Positions 42,301 through 52,106 of a stretch of 64,000 nt of DNA are shown here, in pieces. Origin of the DNA: Alteromonas portus. GTDB taxonomy: Bacteria; Pseudomonadota; Gammaproteobacteria; Enterobacterales; Alteromonadaceae. A program made the translations under genes and the position numbers. The notes under the pieces are model-generated. The model was not told the DNA's origin and ran no database searches. It saw only the letters and a program-made list of their open reading frames with translations. The first letter of the stretch is position 1; each line of letters begins with the position of its first letter. The DNA is taken from positions 124,001-188,000 of the forward strand of contig NZ_SWCO01000012.1 of NCBI RefSeq assembly GCF_005117025.1, read 5' to 3'.

Positions 42301-44247
42301 CTACTTATTAAGACGTTCCTCTATCAGTGTATCAACAACCGATGGATCCGCCAATGTAGATGTATCACCTAATTGCTCGTGCTCATTAGCCGCGATTTTA
42401 CGCAAGATACGGCGCATAATCTTACCAGAGCGGGTTTTAGGTAGCCCACGTGACCATTGGATCATATCAGGTGTGGCAATGGGGCTTAGCTCTTGACGTA
42501 CCCATGCCTTAAGCTCTTTTGTGAGCGCGTCGTCAGCTTCAACCCCTTCATTTGGCGTTACGTATACGTAGATCCCCTGCCCTTTAATATCGTGAGGGAA
42601 ACCTACAACGGCTGCTTCAGCTACCTTAGGGTGGGCAACAAGTGCACTTTCAATTTCAGCAGTGCCTAAGCGGTGTCCAGATACGTTCAATACATCGTCT
42701 ACGCGGCCGGTGATCCAGTAAAAACCATCCTCGTCACAACGTGCACCATCACCTGTAAAATACACACCTTTGTATGCGCTGAAGTAGGTGTTAATGAAGC
42801 GCTGATGATCGCCGTATACCGTTCTAGCCTGACTAGGCCAGCTATCTTTGATCACCAAGTTACCTTCCGCTGCCCCTTCAAGTTCGTTACCGTCAGCGTC
42901 AAACAGCGCTGGCTGTATACCGAAAAACGGACGCGTTGCTGAGCCTGGTTTTAATTCCGTGGCGCCGGGTAGCGGTAAAATCATATGTCCACCGGTTTCC
43001 GTCTGCCACCATGTGTCAATGATAGGACAACGCCCCTTACCAATAACGCGGTGATACCATTCCCACGCTTCTGGGTTAATTGGCTCACCTACTGTGCCAA
43101 GCAAACGAAGTGACGATACATCACACCCCTCAGCCGGCACGTCACCGTGTGCCATCAGCGCACGAATAGCAGTTGGCGCGGTATAAAGACTATTTACTTT
43201 GTATTTTTCTACTACCTGCGCAATACGCTTAACGTCTGGATATGTGGGTACGCCCTCGAAAAACACTTGTGATGCAGCATTCACCATAGGGCCGTAAACC
43301 ATATAGCTGTGACCTGTGATCCAGCCCACATCGGCTGTACACCAATAAACGTCATCGTCTTTGTAATCGAAAGCGTATTTAAAGGTCATAGCGGAATAAA
43401 GTAGATAGCCGCCTGTTGTATGAACCACACCTTTTGGCGTCCCCGTAGAACCTGATGTATACAAGATGAAAAGCGGATCTTCAGCGTTCATTACTTCGGG
43501 CTCACACTGGGCAGACATACCGTCTACCGCTTCGTGCCACCACACATCGTGCTTCTCGTTCCAATCTACGTCGCCCCCTGTGAGCTTATGCACTAAAACG
43601 TGAGTGATAGACGGACAAGCGTCATCGGCCAACGCTTTATCGACATTGGCTTTAAGCGGGATACCTCTTCCTGCACGACGGCCTTCATCAGCAGTAATAA
43701 CGACCTTTGCATTACTATCGTTAATTCTATCGGCAATGGCGTTAGGCGAAAAACCACCGAATATCACTGAATGCACCGCACCGATCCGAGCGCACGCCAA
43801 CATAGCGTAAGCAGCTTCAGGCACCATAGGCATATAAATGGCAACACGGTCTCCTTTAGCTACTCCCATTTCTTTAAGTGCATTCGCTAACTTACAAACT
43901 TCGTAGTGAACTTGTTGATAAGTGATATCTTGACTATCTTCTGGTGAGTCGCCTTCCCAGTGAAAGGCAACTTTCGTGGCATTATCAGCCAGATGGCGGT
44001 CAATACAGTTATAACTGGCGTTTAACTCACCATCTTCGAACCATTTTATTGATACATCGTTTTCACCAAACATGGTGTTTTTAATTTTGGTGGGCTTTTG
44101 ATACCACTCAAGCATGGATGCATGCTCAGCCCAGAACGCTTCGGGTTGCTCTACAGACTGCTTATACATCTGGTCGTACTGCAATGCAGTCAAATGCGTA
44201 GATTGAAGAATGTTCTCAGGCACAGGATAAGTTTTGCTGGCGGTCAT
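42301..44247 (-). CDS. acs: Acetyl-CoA synthetase
   Basis: Converts acetate, ATP and CoA to acetyl-CoA via acetyl-AMP; the high-affinity acetate scavenging enzyme. 648 residues from the ATG at 44247, where GGAGG precedes by 8 bp; the frame extends 7 codons further without support. Adenylation motifs are intact: YTSGSTGTPKGVVHTTGGY, WWQTETGG and the C-terminal PKTRSGKIMRR, whose lysine is the known acetylation site that silences Acs. Followed by crbR and divergent from a DcaP-like porin. The intergenic region carries the same GAC-N4-GTC element as the crbS/symporter promoter. Confidence 0.98.
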   Translation of the reverse strand: MTASKTYPVPENILQSTHLTALQYDQMYKQSVEQPEAFWAEHASMLEWYQKPTKIKNTMFGENDVSIKWFEDGELNASYNCIDRHLADNATKVAFHWEGDSPEDSQDITYQQVHYEVCKLANALKEMGVAKGDRVAIYMPMVPEAAYAMLACARIGAVHSVIFGGFSPNAIADRINDSNAKVVITADEGRRAGRGIPLKANVDKALADDACPSITHVLVHKLTGGDVDWNEKHDVWWHEAVDGMSAQCEPEVMNAEDPLFILYTSGSTGTPKGVVHTTGGYLLYSAMTFKYAFDYKDDDVYWCTADVGWITGHSYMVYGPMVNAASQVFFEGVPTYPDVKRIAQVVEKYKVNSLYTAPTAIRALMAHGDVPAEGCDVSSLRLLGTVGEPINPEAWEWYHRVIGKGRCPIIDTWWQTETGGHMILPLPGATELKPGSATRPFFGIQPALFDADGNELEGAAEGNLVIKDSWPSQARTVYGDHQRFINTYFSAYKGVYFTGDGARCDEDGFYWITGRVDDVLNVSGHRLGTAEIESALVAHPKVAEAAVVGFPHDIKGQGIYVYVTPNEGVEADDALTKELKAWVRQELSPIATPDMIQWSRGLPKTRSGKIMRRILRKIAANEHEQLGDTSTLADPSVVDTLIEERLNK

Positions 44248-44322
44248 AAAGATTGCCTCCAATATCAATAATGTAAAAATCTTGTTGTATGGTGAAACAC
44301 TCTAGCTATTCACCCACAAAGC

Positions 44323-44402
44323 AAAATGAGACTTTGGTCTTAGCAGCATAAAACTAAGGTAATATTAAAAAACCTAGACTAAAAGTATTACGACTATAGT
44401 CT
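44323..44402. promoter_or_regulatory. GAC-N4-GTC operators between acs and the DcaP-like porin
   Basis: AGACTTTGGTCT (44329-44340), preceded by AAAATGAG and followed by TAG, matches the crbS-side site at 18 of 21 positions. A second palindrome GACTATAGTC lies at 44392-44401. The first is about 80 bp before the acs start. Likely binding sites of the LuxR-type regulator CrbR. Confidence 0.65.
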
Positions 44403-44504
44403 TATGCGACCATCGGCTTATTTAAATTTGAGATAATAAGTACACAATCAGCGATGTTAACGTTGAATTTACATTTATTTAACCACTTTTTTGGAACAGA
44501 CACG

Positions 44505-45668
44505 ATGAAAGCTAAAATAAAAAATACGGCTACCGCAGTAGCGCTGTGCCTGGCGGCAACTGGCGGCGCAGCACACGCAGCAACAATCGGCGATACTAGT
44601 GTGAAATTCACGGGCTACATTAAAGTCGACGCTATGGTAAGTAACTATTCAGATGGCACTATTGCCTCGGGTAGCGTAGGTCGCGATTTCTATATTCCTT
44701 CACTAACACCTGTTGGTGGCTTTGACGAAGATCCACAATTTGATGCGCACATTAGAACGTCGCGATTCCGCTTCGCTACTTCAACACCAACCGCTGAAGG
44801 CGATACCATTAACGGTGTTTTCGAGCTCGACTTTATTGTAACTAGCGGCGGTGACGAACGTATTAGTAACTCTTATGTTCCTCGTGTTCGTCACGCTTAC
44901 CTTACCTACAAAAACTGGTTAGTAGGTCAAACGTGGACAACCTTCATGGACGTTGCCTCATTACCAGAATCACTTGATTTCATTGGTACAACTGACGGTA
45001 TTACCTTTGGTCGTCAAGTTATGGTGAGATATACAAATGGCGGGTTACAGCTGGCGCTCGAAAACCCAGAATCAACCATCACACCGTTTGGTGGCGGTAG
45101 TCGAATTACCAGTGATGACAACAGCGTACCAGATTTTGTTGCTGCTTATACCTCAAAATATGACTGGGGTTATGTTAAAGTTGCGGGCTTACTAAGACAG
45201 TTGTCTTACGACAATGCAGTTGGCATTGACGCTGACGAAACCAGCTTCGGTGTATCGGTAACTGGTAAATACAACCTTTCGAATGGCGATGACATTCGCT
45301 TCACATTCAACACGGGTAAAGGTTTAGGCAGATACTCTGCACTAAACACGGTAAATGGCGCAGTGCTTACTGAAAGTGGCGACCTTGAAGCTATCGACTC
45401 AACAGGGTATGGCATTGCGTATCGTCACAAATGGAGCGAGAAAGCGCGTAGCAGCATTATGTTCTCGGCGTTTGAAGCAGACAATGATGTGTCACTCACA
45501 GGCTTAAATACCACTGAGAGCACTTATAGTACACGTGTGAACTACTTGTACTCGCCAACTAAAGCGCTAACCGTTGGTGCTGAATACGCTTTCGCAAAAC
45601 GTGAAATTGAAGCAGGCCTTGAAGGCGACATGAACCGCTTCCAAGTTTCAGCTAAATACGCGTTTTAA
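44505..45668 (+). CDS. DcaP-like outer-membrane porin
   Basis: 387 residues from the ATG at 44505, where a signal peptide (MKAKIKNTATAVALCLAATGGAAHA) starts; the upstream extension is not signal-like. The first strand FTGYIKVDAMVSNYSDGTIA and the RTSRFRF, AYLTYKNWLVGQTWTTF and VGAEYAFAKRE segments are typical of DcaP-family trimeric porins. The C-terminus ends AKYAF, a canonical outer-membrane insertion signal. Family members take up small acidic compounds such as dicarboxylates. Divergent from acs with shared operators, so entry of acetate or related acids is plausible. Confidence 0.88.
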   Translation: MKAKIKNTATAVALCLAATGGAAHAATIGDTSVKFTGYIKVDAMVSNYSDGTIASGSVGRDFYIPSLTPVGGFDEDPQFDAHIRTSRFRFATSTPTAEGDTINGVFELDFIVTSGGDERISNSYVPRVRHAYLTYKNWLVGQTWTTFMDVASLPESLDFIGTTDGITFGRQVMVRYTNGGLQLALENPESTITPFGGGSRITSDDNSVPDFVAAYTSKYDWGYVKVAGLLRQLSYDNAVGIDADETSFGVSVTGKYNLSNGDDIRFTFNTGKGLGRYSALNTVNGAVLTESGDLEAIDSTGYGIAYRHKWSEKARSSIMFSAFEADNDVSLTGLNTTESTYSTRVNYLYSPTKALTVGAEYAFAKREIEAGLEGDMNRFQVSAKYAF

Positions 45669-45686
45669 TAAAAACGACGTTTTAAT

Positions 45687-45714
45687 AAAAAACGGCGCTG
45701 ATGCGCCGTTTTTT
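45687..45714. terminator. Bidirectional terminator
   Basis: AACGGCGC (45691-45698), TGAT, GCGCCGTT (45703-45710), with A-run before and T-run after. It serves the porin and the convergent Na+/Pi symporter. Confidence 0.9.
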
Positions 45715-45742
45715 ATTCGCAGTAGGTTGCTTTGCAATTAAC

Positions 45743-46897
45743 CTACATAGTAGTAAAGATAATACTTAAGGGCATTATGAAAAATAATCCTCCCACATAA
45801 GCGGCACCATACATTTTGCGTTCTGCTGCAATCACAGACAGTTGGTAAGATAAGTTAAGCGGAATATTGCGCAATAAGGGCAGCCCATAAATTAGCGTAA
45901 CACCTAATACGTTATAAATAAGATGGACTAGCGCGATTTGTAAAGCAAAACCACTGTTTACTCCCACTACCCCTAAAGCCGCAATTAATGCCGTAATACA
46001 AGTGCCTATATTAGCGCCAAGTGTAAATGGGTAGATATCTCTAGCCTTCAAGATACCGCTACCGACTAACGGCACCATTAGTGATGTGGTGGTTGATGAA
46101 GACTGGACCAGTACCGTCATTACTGCACCTGAGGCTATGCCAGATAGGGGCCCCTTTCCAATACTGGTATGCAAAAGCGCCTTTGCTTTACCCACCATAA
46201 GCGACTTCATGATCTTACCCATGTAAGTGATTGAAAGCATAATAAGGCCAATACCAAGAATGATTTTAGCCACGCCGGGATAGACAGAAGGTAAAAATGA
46301 GAACGCCTGTGTAACGAGGTCGGTGACGGGTTGAGTTACCGCTTTAATAGGATTAAAGCCCCCCACTCCCATAGCTTCCCCCGTATGGAGCAGAGCAACT
46401 AACTGTGCGCTTAAAAATTCCAAAATTCCAAACGCCATTTCAAGAGGTAGAAAGATGAGTACTGACAACACATTAAAGAAATCGTGAATGGTTGCAGCGT
46501 TAAAAGCCCGTTGAAATTCATCTTTTTTAGCAACATGCCCTAAACTTACCAACGTATTGGTGATACTGGTGCCAATATTCGCACCCATCATCATGGGAAT
46601 AGCGATGGTAATAGGTAAACCACCTGCCACCATTCCAACGATGATTGAGGTAACCGTGCTTGAAGACTGAATTAGTGCGGTACAGACCATACCAATGATT
46701 AACCCCGTAATAGGGTTAGAAGCGAAACTAAAAAGGGCTTTAGCGTGATCGCCCGTAGCAAATTTAAAACCACTGCCAATCATGCTGACAGCAAGCAGCA
46801 TTACATAAACTAACAAGCCTAAAAGCAGCCATTTACGCCCGTTATGTGTTTTTTCTAACACACTACTTTGAGCAAGTTGAGGGTCAATCATTGACAT
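45743..46897 (-). CDS. Na+/phosphate cotransporter, NptA/SLC34-like
   Basis: 384 residues from the ATG at 46897. It has two inverted-topology halves, each with the Q-S-S-S-T motif (TALIQSSSTVTSIIVGM and MTVLVQSSSTTTSLM) and the GANIGT element that follows it (MMGANIGTSITN and TLGANIGTCITA). These duplicated motifs define the Na+/Pi cotransporter family. There is no C-terminal PhoU-like domain, unlike YjbB. It imports or exports phosphate with sodium; no Pho box was recognised upstream. Isolated gene with no operon partners. Confidence 0.92.
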   Translation of the reverse strand: MSMIDPQLAQSSVLEKTHNGRKWLLLGLLVYVMLLAVSMIGSGFKFATGDHAKALFSFASNPITGLIIGMVCTALIQSSSTVTSIIVGMVAGGLPITIAIPMMMGANIGTSITNTLVSLGHVAKKDEFQRAFNAATIHDFFNVLSVLIFLPLEMAFGILEFLSAQLVALLHTGEAMGVGGFNPIKAVTQPVTDLVTQAFSFLPSVYPGVAKIILGIGLIMLSITYMGKIMKSLMVGKAKALLHTSIGKGPLSGIASGAVMTVLVQSSSTTTSLMVPLVGSGILKARDIYPFTLGANIGTCITALIAALGVVGVNSGFALQIALVHLIYNVLGVTLIYGLPLLRNIPLNLSYQLSVIAAERKMYGAAYVGGLFFIMPLSIIFTTM

Positions 46898-47050
46898 AAT
46901 ACACACAATTCATTCTTGAAAAATTTATAGTATGACGTGCGTATTACACAAAAATGACGATAAATACTCGGGGCTAGTTGATATTCGATTTACACCAAAT
47001 ATCAACTATTCCTAGTAAAGCCAGCCATTTTAAGCTGGAAAAAATGGCGT

Positions 47051-48103
47051 TTAGAAGCCTAATGGATATTGTCTAAAGACTTTGTGAACTTCCTCCAACG
47101 TCTCGCTTGAGAGCGTCATATCAAACGCATCGATATTTTCCTTTAACTGAGTCATTGTTGTTGCGCCAATAATAGTAGATGTCACGCCAGGCACTTGTTT
47201 ACACCACGCTAATGCTAATTGTGAGGGCGTAATACCCGCTTTATCAGCAATCTTCACATATTCCGCTGTAGCAGCCTGCGCAGGCGCTTTGTCTCTAAAC
47301 AACCCCATGCGCTGTGCCAGTGTCCACCTGCTGCCTTTCGGTCGCGCGCCATTGTGATATTTACCACTAAGCATACCCGTAGCTAGCGGTGACCACGGCA
47401 GGTAAGCGATATTCTCTAGCTCACACATCTCAATTAAATAGGGCCAGTCTTTCGCGTGCAGTAAACTAAACTCATTTTGAATAGAAACAGGCAGTGGTAT
47501 GTCGAGCTCTTTACAAAGCGTTAGAAAAACGTGAATGCCCCAAGGCGTGTCGTCCGACAGCCCCCAGTGCCTAATTTTTCCTTCATCTAACGCGCGCTTT
47601 ATCCCCATCAGAATATCGCGCATACCGTCTAGTTCTTTTTCCCGATTGGTTTTGGTGGGATCGGCGCCGTCAGGCCAATGTTTACCAAAGTGTGGCGTTA
47701 CTCTGTTTGGCCAATGAAGCTGATAAACGTCAATATAGTCAGTTTTTAAACGCTCCAGCGAGTATGTAAGTGCATTGGTAACTGCGTCAGACGTAATAGG
47801 GCCAGCATTACGGATATACTTTAACCCGCTCCCGGCAACTTTGGTCATCAATATAATATCTGAGCGCTTCGCTTCGTTTCGCGAAATCCAATTCCCGATA
47901 ATGCGCTCTGTATCTCCGTACGTGTCGACATTAGGAGGAACGGGGTACATTTCCGCGGTATCTAGAAAGTTTACGCCTTTATCAAGTGCGTAAGCTATTT
48001 GTTCGTCAGCATCTTGCTGGGTATTTTGAATACCCCATGTCATTGTGCCCAAACACACGTCAGACACTTTCAAATCGCTATTTCCTAAGCGGTTAAACTT
48101 CAT
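47051..48103 (-). CDS. Aldo/keto reductase, Tas-like
   Basis: 350-residue NADPH-dependent oxidoreductase with the complete catalytic tetrad D48, Y53, K88 and H130 (FLDTAEMY, MTKV, YQLHWPNR). The N-terminus MKFNRLGNSDLKVSDVCLGTMTWG and the HWPNRVTPHFGKHWP loop resemble E. coli Tas. The C-terminal cofactor part has STIIGATTMTQLKENI. The physiological substrate is unknown. The start has only GGTAG about 9 bp upstream. Single gene. Confidence 0.93.
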   Translation of the reverse strand: MKFNRLGNSDLKVSDVCLGTMTWGIQNTQQDADEQIAYALDKGVNFLDTAEMYPVPPNVDTYGDTERIIGNWISRNEAKRSDIILMTKVAGSGLKYIRNAGPITSDAVTNALTYSLERLKTDYIDVYQLHWPNRVTPHFGKHWPDGADPTKTNREKELDGMRDILMGIKRALDEGKIRHWGLSDDTPWGIHVFLTLCKELDIPLPVSIQNEFSLLHAKDWPYLIEMCELENIAYLPWSPLATGMLSGKYHNGARPKGSRWTLAQRMGLFRDKAPAQAATAEYVKIADKAGITPSQLALAWCKQVPGVTSTIIGATTMTQLKENIDAFDMTLSSETLEEVHKVFRQYPLGF

Positions 48104-48193
48104 TTTTGCTTCTACCTTGGCTTATACCTTGTTAATGCAATAATGAGCCGGCCGCTTTAGAAAATATGCCCGTATTGAGCTTAGCGTTTCAAG

Positions 48194-49252
48194 CTACGAG
48201 GCTTTCTTATTGGCCAACTCAGCTTCTACGGTGGCTAGTCGTGCCTCAATATCTCTTTTCGACTCGACCATTTCATTCGCCAGCTCTGCGAGTGACTTTA
48301 ACTCTGCAAACCCTAACTTTCTGGTATCAATCATTTGATACTGACGCTTGCAGCGATAAAAGAAAGTGAGAAAGTTAACAAATGCACGATGAAATGTCGC
48401 AAAACTCTTGATCAGCACCAGAATTAACACGACAGACGTAAGCGCAGCAATACTTAAGCTATAAATACGTACCTGCGCTTCTTGTTGTTCAATTACCGGT
48501 TGCAGCGCAGCGTCAACGGCTTTTAATTGAGTCTCGACGTTATGAGCACTTTGTCTAAACTCTCCACGAAGCCCTTCGTTGTGTGTGACACCGTAAGTGA
48601 TAGTAGCGTCAACGAGCTGCAACAGCGCCTCTCTGTATTGAGCTAGTGTACCTTGAAGTAAAGCCGTATCACCAAATTCTGACGCCAAACGCTCACTCAA
48701 TGTATTCATTTGTTTAGCGTACGTTCCATCTTGGCTAATTTGATAGTTTCGCGTAGCAAGTTGAATACGACTTAACAGTTCATTTGATAGCGGGCTTTGT
48801 GCCAGTTGCCCTTCGTTGAGTATATTTTCCAACTCGGTAATACGTGCTCTCAAACCATTATTTTGCGTTAATCCAATCCGTTCTTGTAGTGACACTACCT
48901 CTCGAAATGTACTGCTGTAGGCTTCCATAGAAGAAGACAAACTTTCAACGTCAGCCACAGGTAATCGATATTCGTCAAATAATGGAACAATAGACGTTAG
49001 CCGACCTTGAAACACATAGGTTTGCTGAAGAAACTTATCGAAATAAACCGTCTCATGGCGAAGAAGAAAATCTTTTTCGTGTCTTCGCATTTGCAGCAAA
49101 TCTTGCCCCATTCTCAACAATACATCACGCTGCTGGTGTAACCCAATAAGTCGCTGTGTAAAATAATGCTGGCTAACCACTAAAACGCCCATGCCGATAA
49201 CACAAACAAGGGTCATTAATACTAGACGAGATTTAATAGAATCGAATTTCAT
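48194..49252 (-). CDS. HBM-type membrane sensor lacking an output domain
   Basis: 352 residues. An N-terminal helix (about 9-29), then a long periplasmic helical region with the HBM-domain signature RRHEKDFLLRHETVYFDKF (about 56-75), then a second membrane helix (about 264-284). The cytoplasmic tail of about 65 residues ends in a coiled coil (ANEMVESKRDIEARLATVEAELANKKAS). HBM domains normally belong to chemoreceptors or kinases, but here the methyl-accepting or kinase module is absent and the frame ends cleanly. GAGGAG lies 8 bp upstream of the start. Either a truncated relic or a sensor acting through its coiled coil on a partner. Confidence 0.8.
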   Translation of the reverse strand: MKFDSIKSRLVLMTLVCVIGMGVLVVSQHYFTQRLIGLHQQRDVLLRMGQDLLQMRRHEKDFLLRHETVYFDKFLQQTYVFQGRLTSIVPLFDEYRLPVADVESLSSSMEAYSSTFREVVSLQERIGLTQNNGLRARITELENILNEGQLAQSPLSNELLSRIQLATRNYQISQDGTYAKQMNTLSERLASEFGDTALLQGTLAQYREALLQLVDATITYGVTHNEGLRGEFRQSAHNVETQLKAVDAALQPVIEQQEAQVRIYSLSIAALTSVVLILVLIKSFATFHRAFVNFLTFFYRCKRQYQMIDTRKLGFAELKSLAELANEMVESKRDIEARLATVEAELANKKAS

Positions 49253-49416
49253 GACAAGCTCCTCATGGGAGAAAGGCGCATTTCAGCATATAACAAAAAG
49301 CTAATAACTGCTGAAAACACATCAACATACGACTCCAATATAGATGTTTAACGAACGTTTTATAATTAAACCTTTGTAGCATTTTTGAACATTTCGTTAC
49401 TTAAAAAAAACTCATA

Positions 49417-49436
49417 ATTAGGGTGAAACCCCTATG
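49417..49436. promoter_or_regulatory. Palindrome TAGGG-N6-CCCTA upstream of the first subtilisin
   Basis: TAGGGTGAAACCCCTA (49419-49434) is an inverted repeat about 110 bp before the protease start. The same pattern occurs before the second subtilisin (61212-61231) and the PEP-CTERM-like gene (61993-62008). Confidence 0.55.
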
Positions 49437-49536
49437 TTCTGCCCCATTTCAAAAAGCCACTATTAAGGCGTACTTTGCTGCGATGACGTGCCCTGATACC
49501 AAAGCAAACCGCAGCCTCAAGAATTTGGAGAAGAAT

Positions 49537-52014
49537 ATGAAGAAGTTCGCCCTATCTACCTTAGCTGCTGCAATGCTTGCAAGCCCGTCGGCGCAAACGC
49601 TAGCTGATGCTTATATCGGTTCTCAAATGGCCGATAAACTTGTGTCGCTATCCCCTACAGAATCGTTAATGGCGGTTGTGACCTATGATCAAATGTCACC
49701 CCTTGCTGAGTCTCAAATAACACAGCTATTAAATTTGGGTATTACTGAAGGCATTCAATTTAAAAACTTACCTATTATTGGCGTAGTGGCGACTAAGGCA
49801 CAAATTGAAGCAATTGCACAATTCGACGGGGTACGCTCAGTTTTTGCCAACCGTGAAATGAGCTTGTACAACGCAGACGCTCGTGAAATTACAGGTGTAG
49901 CGGATATGCAGGGCGAAGCTTTCGCATCGCGCAATAATATGGAGTTTACTGGTAAAGGCTCAACCATTTTAGTCATAGATTCAGGTATTGATGCTTCTCA
50001 CCAAGATCATTTCTTTGGCGACACCGTGGTTGATAACGTGCAAGCAATACTCAACCCTGGTGCGCTTTCAATTGTTGGTATAACTGGCCCAACACTATCT
50101 AACCAAGTAAACACAGACTTAAACTCAGGCCACGGTACACACGTTACAGGCACTATTGCAGGTACTGGTGCCATGTCTGACGGCAAGCACCGCGGCGCAG
50201 CTCCAGATGCTGATATTATTGGTTATGGTTCGGGTGCAGCAGTACTTCTACTAGACACTATAGGTGGTTTTGACTACGCCATTAGTAAGCAATATACCTT
50301 CGACAACCCTATCAAGGTTATTAGCAACTCATGGGGTTCTAGCGGCAAGTATGAACCGCTTGGCCCAGTATCATTAGCAAGCTACAAAGCACACACAATG
50401 GGAATGTTAAGTGTCTTCGCAGCGGGTAATAGTGGCCCAGGTGAAGACTCGCATAACCCGTACGCGCAAATTCCTTGGGGCATTTCAGTGGGTGCGGGTG
50501 ATAAGTTCGGCAAACTTGCTGACTTCTCGTCTCGTGGGCTTAAAGGCGAGTCTGGCGATTTCACAATGCCAGATGGCACTGAGTGGACATATACTAACGA
50601 TGTGAGCATTGTTGCTCCCGGCGTTGATATCATTTCTACACGCGCTGTATTGAACGCAGCAGCCAATGGTGGTGACGGTGATATTGGTGCGATAGAGCCT
50701 CAAAACATACCTTTCTACACCATGATTTCTGGTACCTCTATGGCCACACCGCATGTGTCGGGCATTATTGCTTTAATGCTAGAAGCTAATCCAAATCTAG
50801 ATAACTTAACCATTAAGCGTTTGCTACAAGAAACCGCCACGAATATGCCGGGTTATGAGCGCTGGGAAGTGGGTGCAGGTTATGTGAATGCCCGTTCTGC
50901 CGTTGCTGCTGCGCTGCTTGAAGATATGGACCATAAGGTGACGGTTAATAACCTTGATTCTAAGACCTTTAAAGCCAACGCTTTAGTGACCACCAGCGAC
51001 CGCGTAGAAAACTTCGATGTTTTTTATTCACCGGTAGGCGCGCCTGAAGTTATTGAGTTTGAGGTGGGAACGGAAGAAGTGCTAGTAAAGGCATCTGCCG
51101 ATAGTTTCGCTAATTTGACCAAGCTAGTCCTTGTAGCGCCGGATGGTACCGAGTACCGCGGCAATCTAACTACCCCAGTACTTACGACTACAATGCGTGT
51201 TGCTGCACCCGCCATGCCCGGCACTTGGGGAGTGTATGTTTATGGGCTGACGTCGCTTTCCGGTATAGAGGCCGATCCACTAGGTTTAACTAACGGCCCG
51301 GGTTTACCAGAAACATTTAATGTTACTGTCTCATTTGAAAATAGCGGTGGCTTTGAGGGTATGGATGACGTTGAAGGCCACCCTCAGCAAAATGCTATTG
51401 AATTTGCGGTAAGTGAGCGTCTAATGGACGCCATTAACAGCCGTGGTTTCTCTCCGGATGCGCGCCTAAAACGTAAAGATTTTGCCCGCTATGCAGTGAT
51501 GGGTGGTGCTGTAAGACAGTACCGTGACCTGCTAAACGAAGAGCGCCCTAACATCGGCTCAGTGCCTGGCTTTGACAAGGCATTCATAGAGTCAGTAATG
51601 GTTAATGGCGGCGCACTTAAAGATAAACTTCGTACACAAGCCCCAGTACTAAGAAGTGTAGACGGCAGCGCAGACCCATTTGCAAGCGTCACTAAGTTAG
51701 ACATTGCATACTCACTTGTTCAAATGCTAGGACTTGAGGAAGCGGCGCTTAGCTTCGACCCAAGTGCCGATATTGTAATTGACTATAATGGTGAGCAAAT
51801 CGTGTTAGAGGACCAAGACAGTATTCCAGCTGACATGAAAGGCTATGTGCAACTTGCCCTTACTCTGTCTTTGATTAACGCTGAGTTCGGCGTAGAGCAA
51901 AGCCCTTTTAGCATTACGCCAACAATCACTGCGAGCTTCGCGCCAGATACAGTGATAACCCGAGCACATTATGCGGTACTTGCGTCACGCTTCTTTGCTC
52001 AATACTTTGAATAA
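49537..52014 (+). CDS. Secreted subtilisin-family (S8) serine protease with SLH-like C-terminal region
   Basis: 825 residues from the ATG at 49537, with GGAG at 8 bp and a signal peptide following (MKKFALSTLAAAMLASPSAQTLA). The upstream frame to 49423 runs through an operator palindrome. A propeptide/inhibitor-I9-like domain (about 35-120) is followed by the catalytic domain with D148 (VIDSGIDASH), H199 (SGHGTHVTG) and S401 (SGTSMATPHVSG). The last 220 residues contain two SLH-like units: GMDDVEGHPQQNAIEFAVS then GFSPDARLKRKDFARY, and a second ending FAPDTVITRAHYAVLASRFF. A paralogue of the same build lies at 58710. Likely surface-held or exported exoprotease. Confidence 0.93.
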   Translation: MKKFALSTLAAAMLASPSAQTLADAYIGSQMADKLVSLSPTESLMAVVTYDQMSPLAESQITQLLNLGITEGIQFKNLPIIGVVATKAQIEAIAQFDGVRSVFANREMSLYNADAREITGVADMQGEAFASRNNMEFTGKGSTILVIDSGIDASHQDHFFGDTVVDNVQAILNPGALSIVGITGPTLSNQVNTDLNSGHGTHVTGTIAGTGAMSDGKHRGAAPDADIIGYGSGAAVLLLDTIGGFDYAISKQYTFDNPIKVISNSWGSSGKYEPLGPVSLASYKAHTMGMLSVFAAGNSGPGEDSHNPYAQIPWGISVGAGDKFGKLADFSSRGLKGESGDFTMPDGTEWTYTNDVSIVAPGVDIISTRAVLNAAANGGDGDIGAIEPQNIPFYTMISGTSMATPHVSGIIALMLEANPNLDNLTIKRLLQETATNMPGYERWEVGAGYVNARSAVAAALLEDMDHKVTVNNLDSKTFKANALVTTSDRVENFDVFYSPVGAPEVIEFEVGTEEVLVKASADSFANLTKLVLVAPDGTEYRGNLTTPVLTTTMRVAAPAMPGTWGVYVYGLTSLSGIEADPLGLTNGPGLPETFNVTVSFENSGGFEGMDDVEGHPQQNAIEFAVSERLMDAINSRGFSPDARLKRKDFARYAVMGGAVRQYRDLLNEERPNIGSVPGFDKAFIESVMVNGGALKDKLRTQAPVLRSVDGSADPFASVTKLDIAYSLVQMLGLEEAALSFDPSADIVIDYNGEQIVLEDQDSIPADMKGYVQLALTLSLINAEFGVEQSPFSITPTITASFAPDTVITRAHYAVLASRFFAQYFE

Positions 52015-52029
52015 AATCGCAAACCCCTG

Positions 52030-52070
52030 AAAACGGTGCCATTATTTACATTGATAATGGCACCATTTTA
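52030..52070 (+). terminator. Terminator of the first subtilisin gene
   Basis: GGTGCCATTAT (52035-52045) pairs with ATAATGGCACC (52054-52064), followed by ATTTTA. It lies 20 bp past the protease stop. Confidence 0.8.
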
Positions 52071-52106
52071 GGTTAAATTTTAACCAACACTGAAAGAGGT
52101 CATCCT

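Noticed and set aside
49423..49536. 38-codon N-terminal extension of the first subtilisin
   Set aside because: It starts within the operator-like palindrome and lacks a signal peptide; the ATG at 49537 has a ribosome-binding site and a proper signal sequence.
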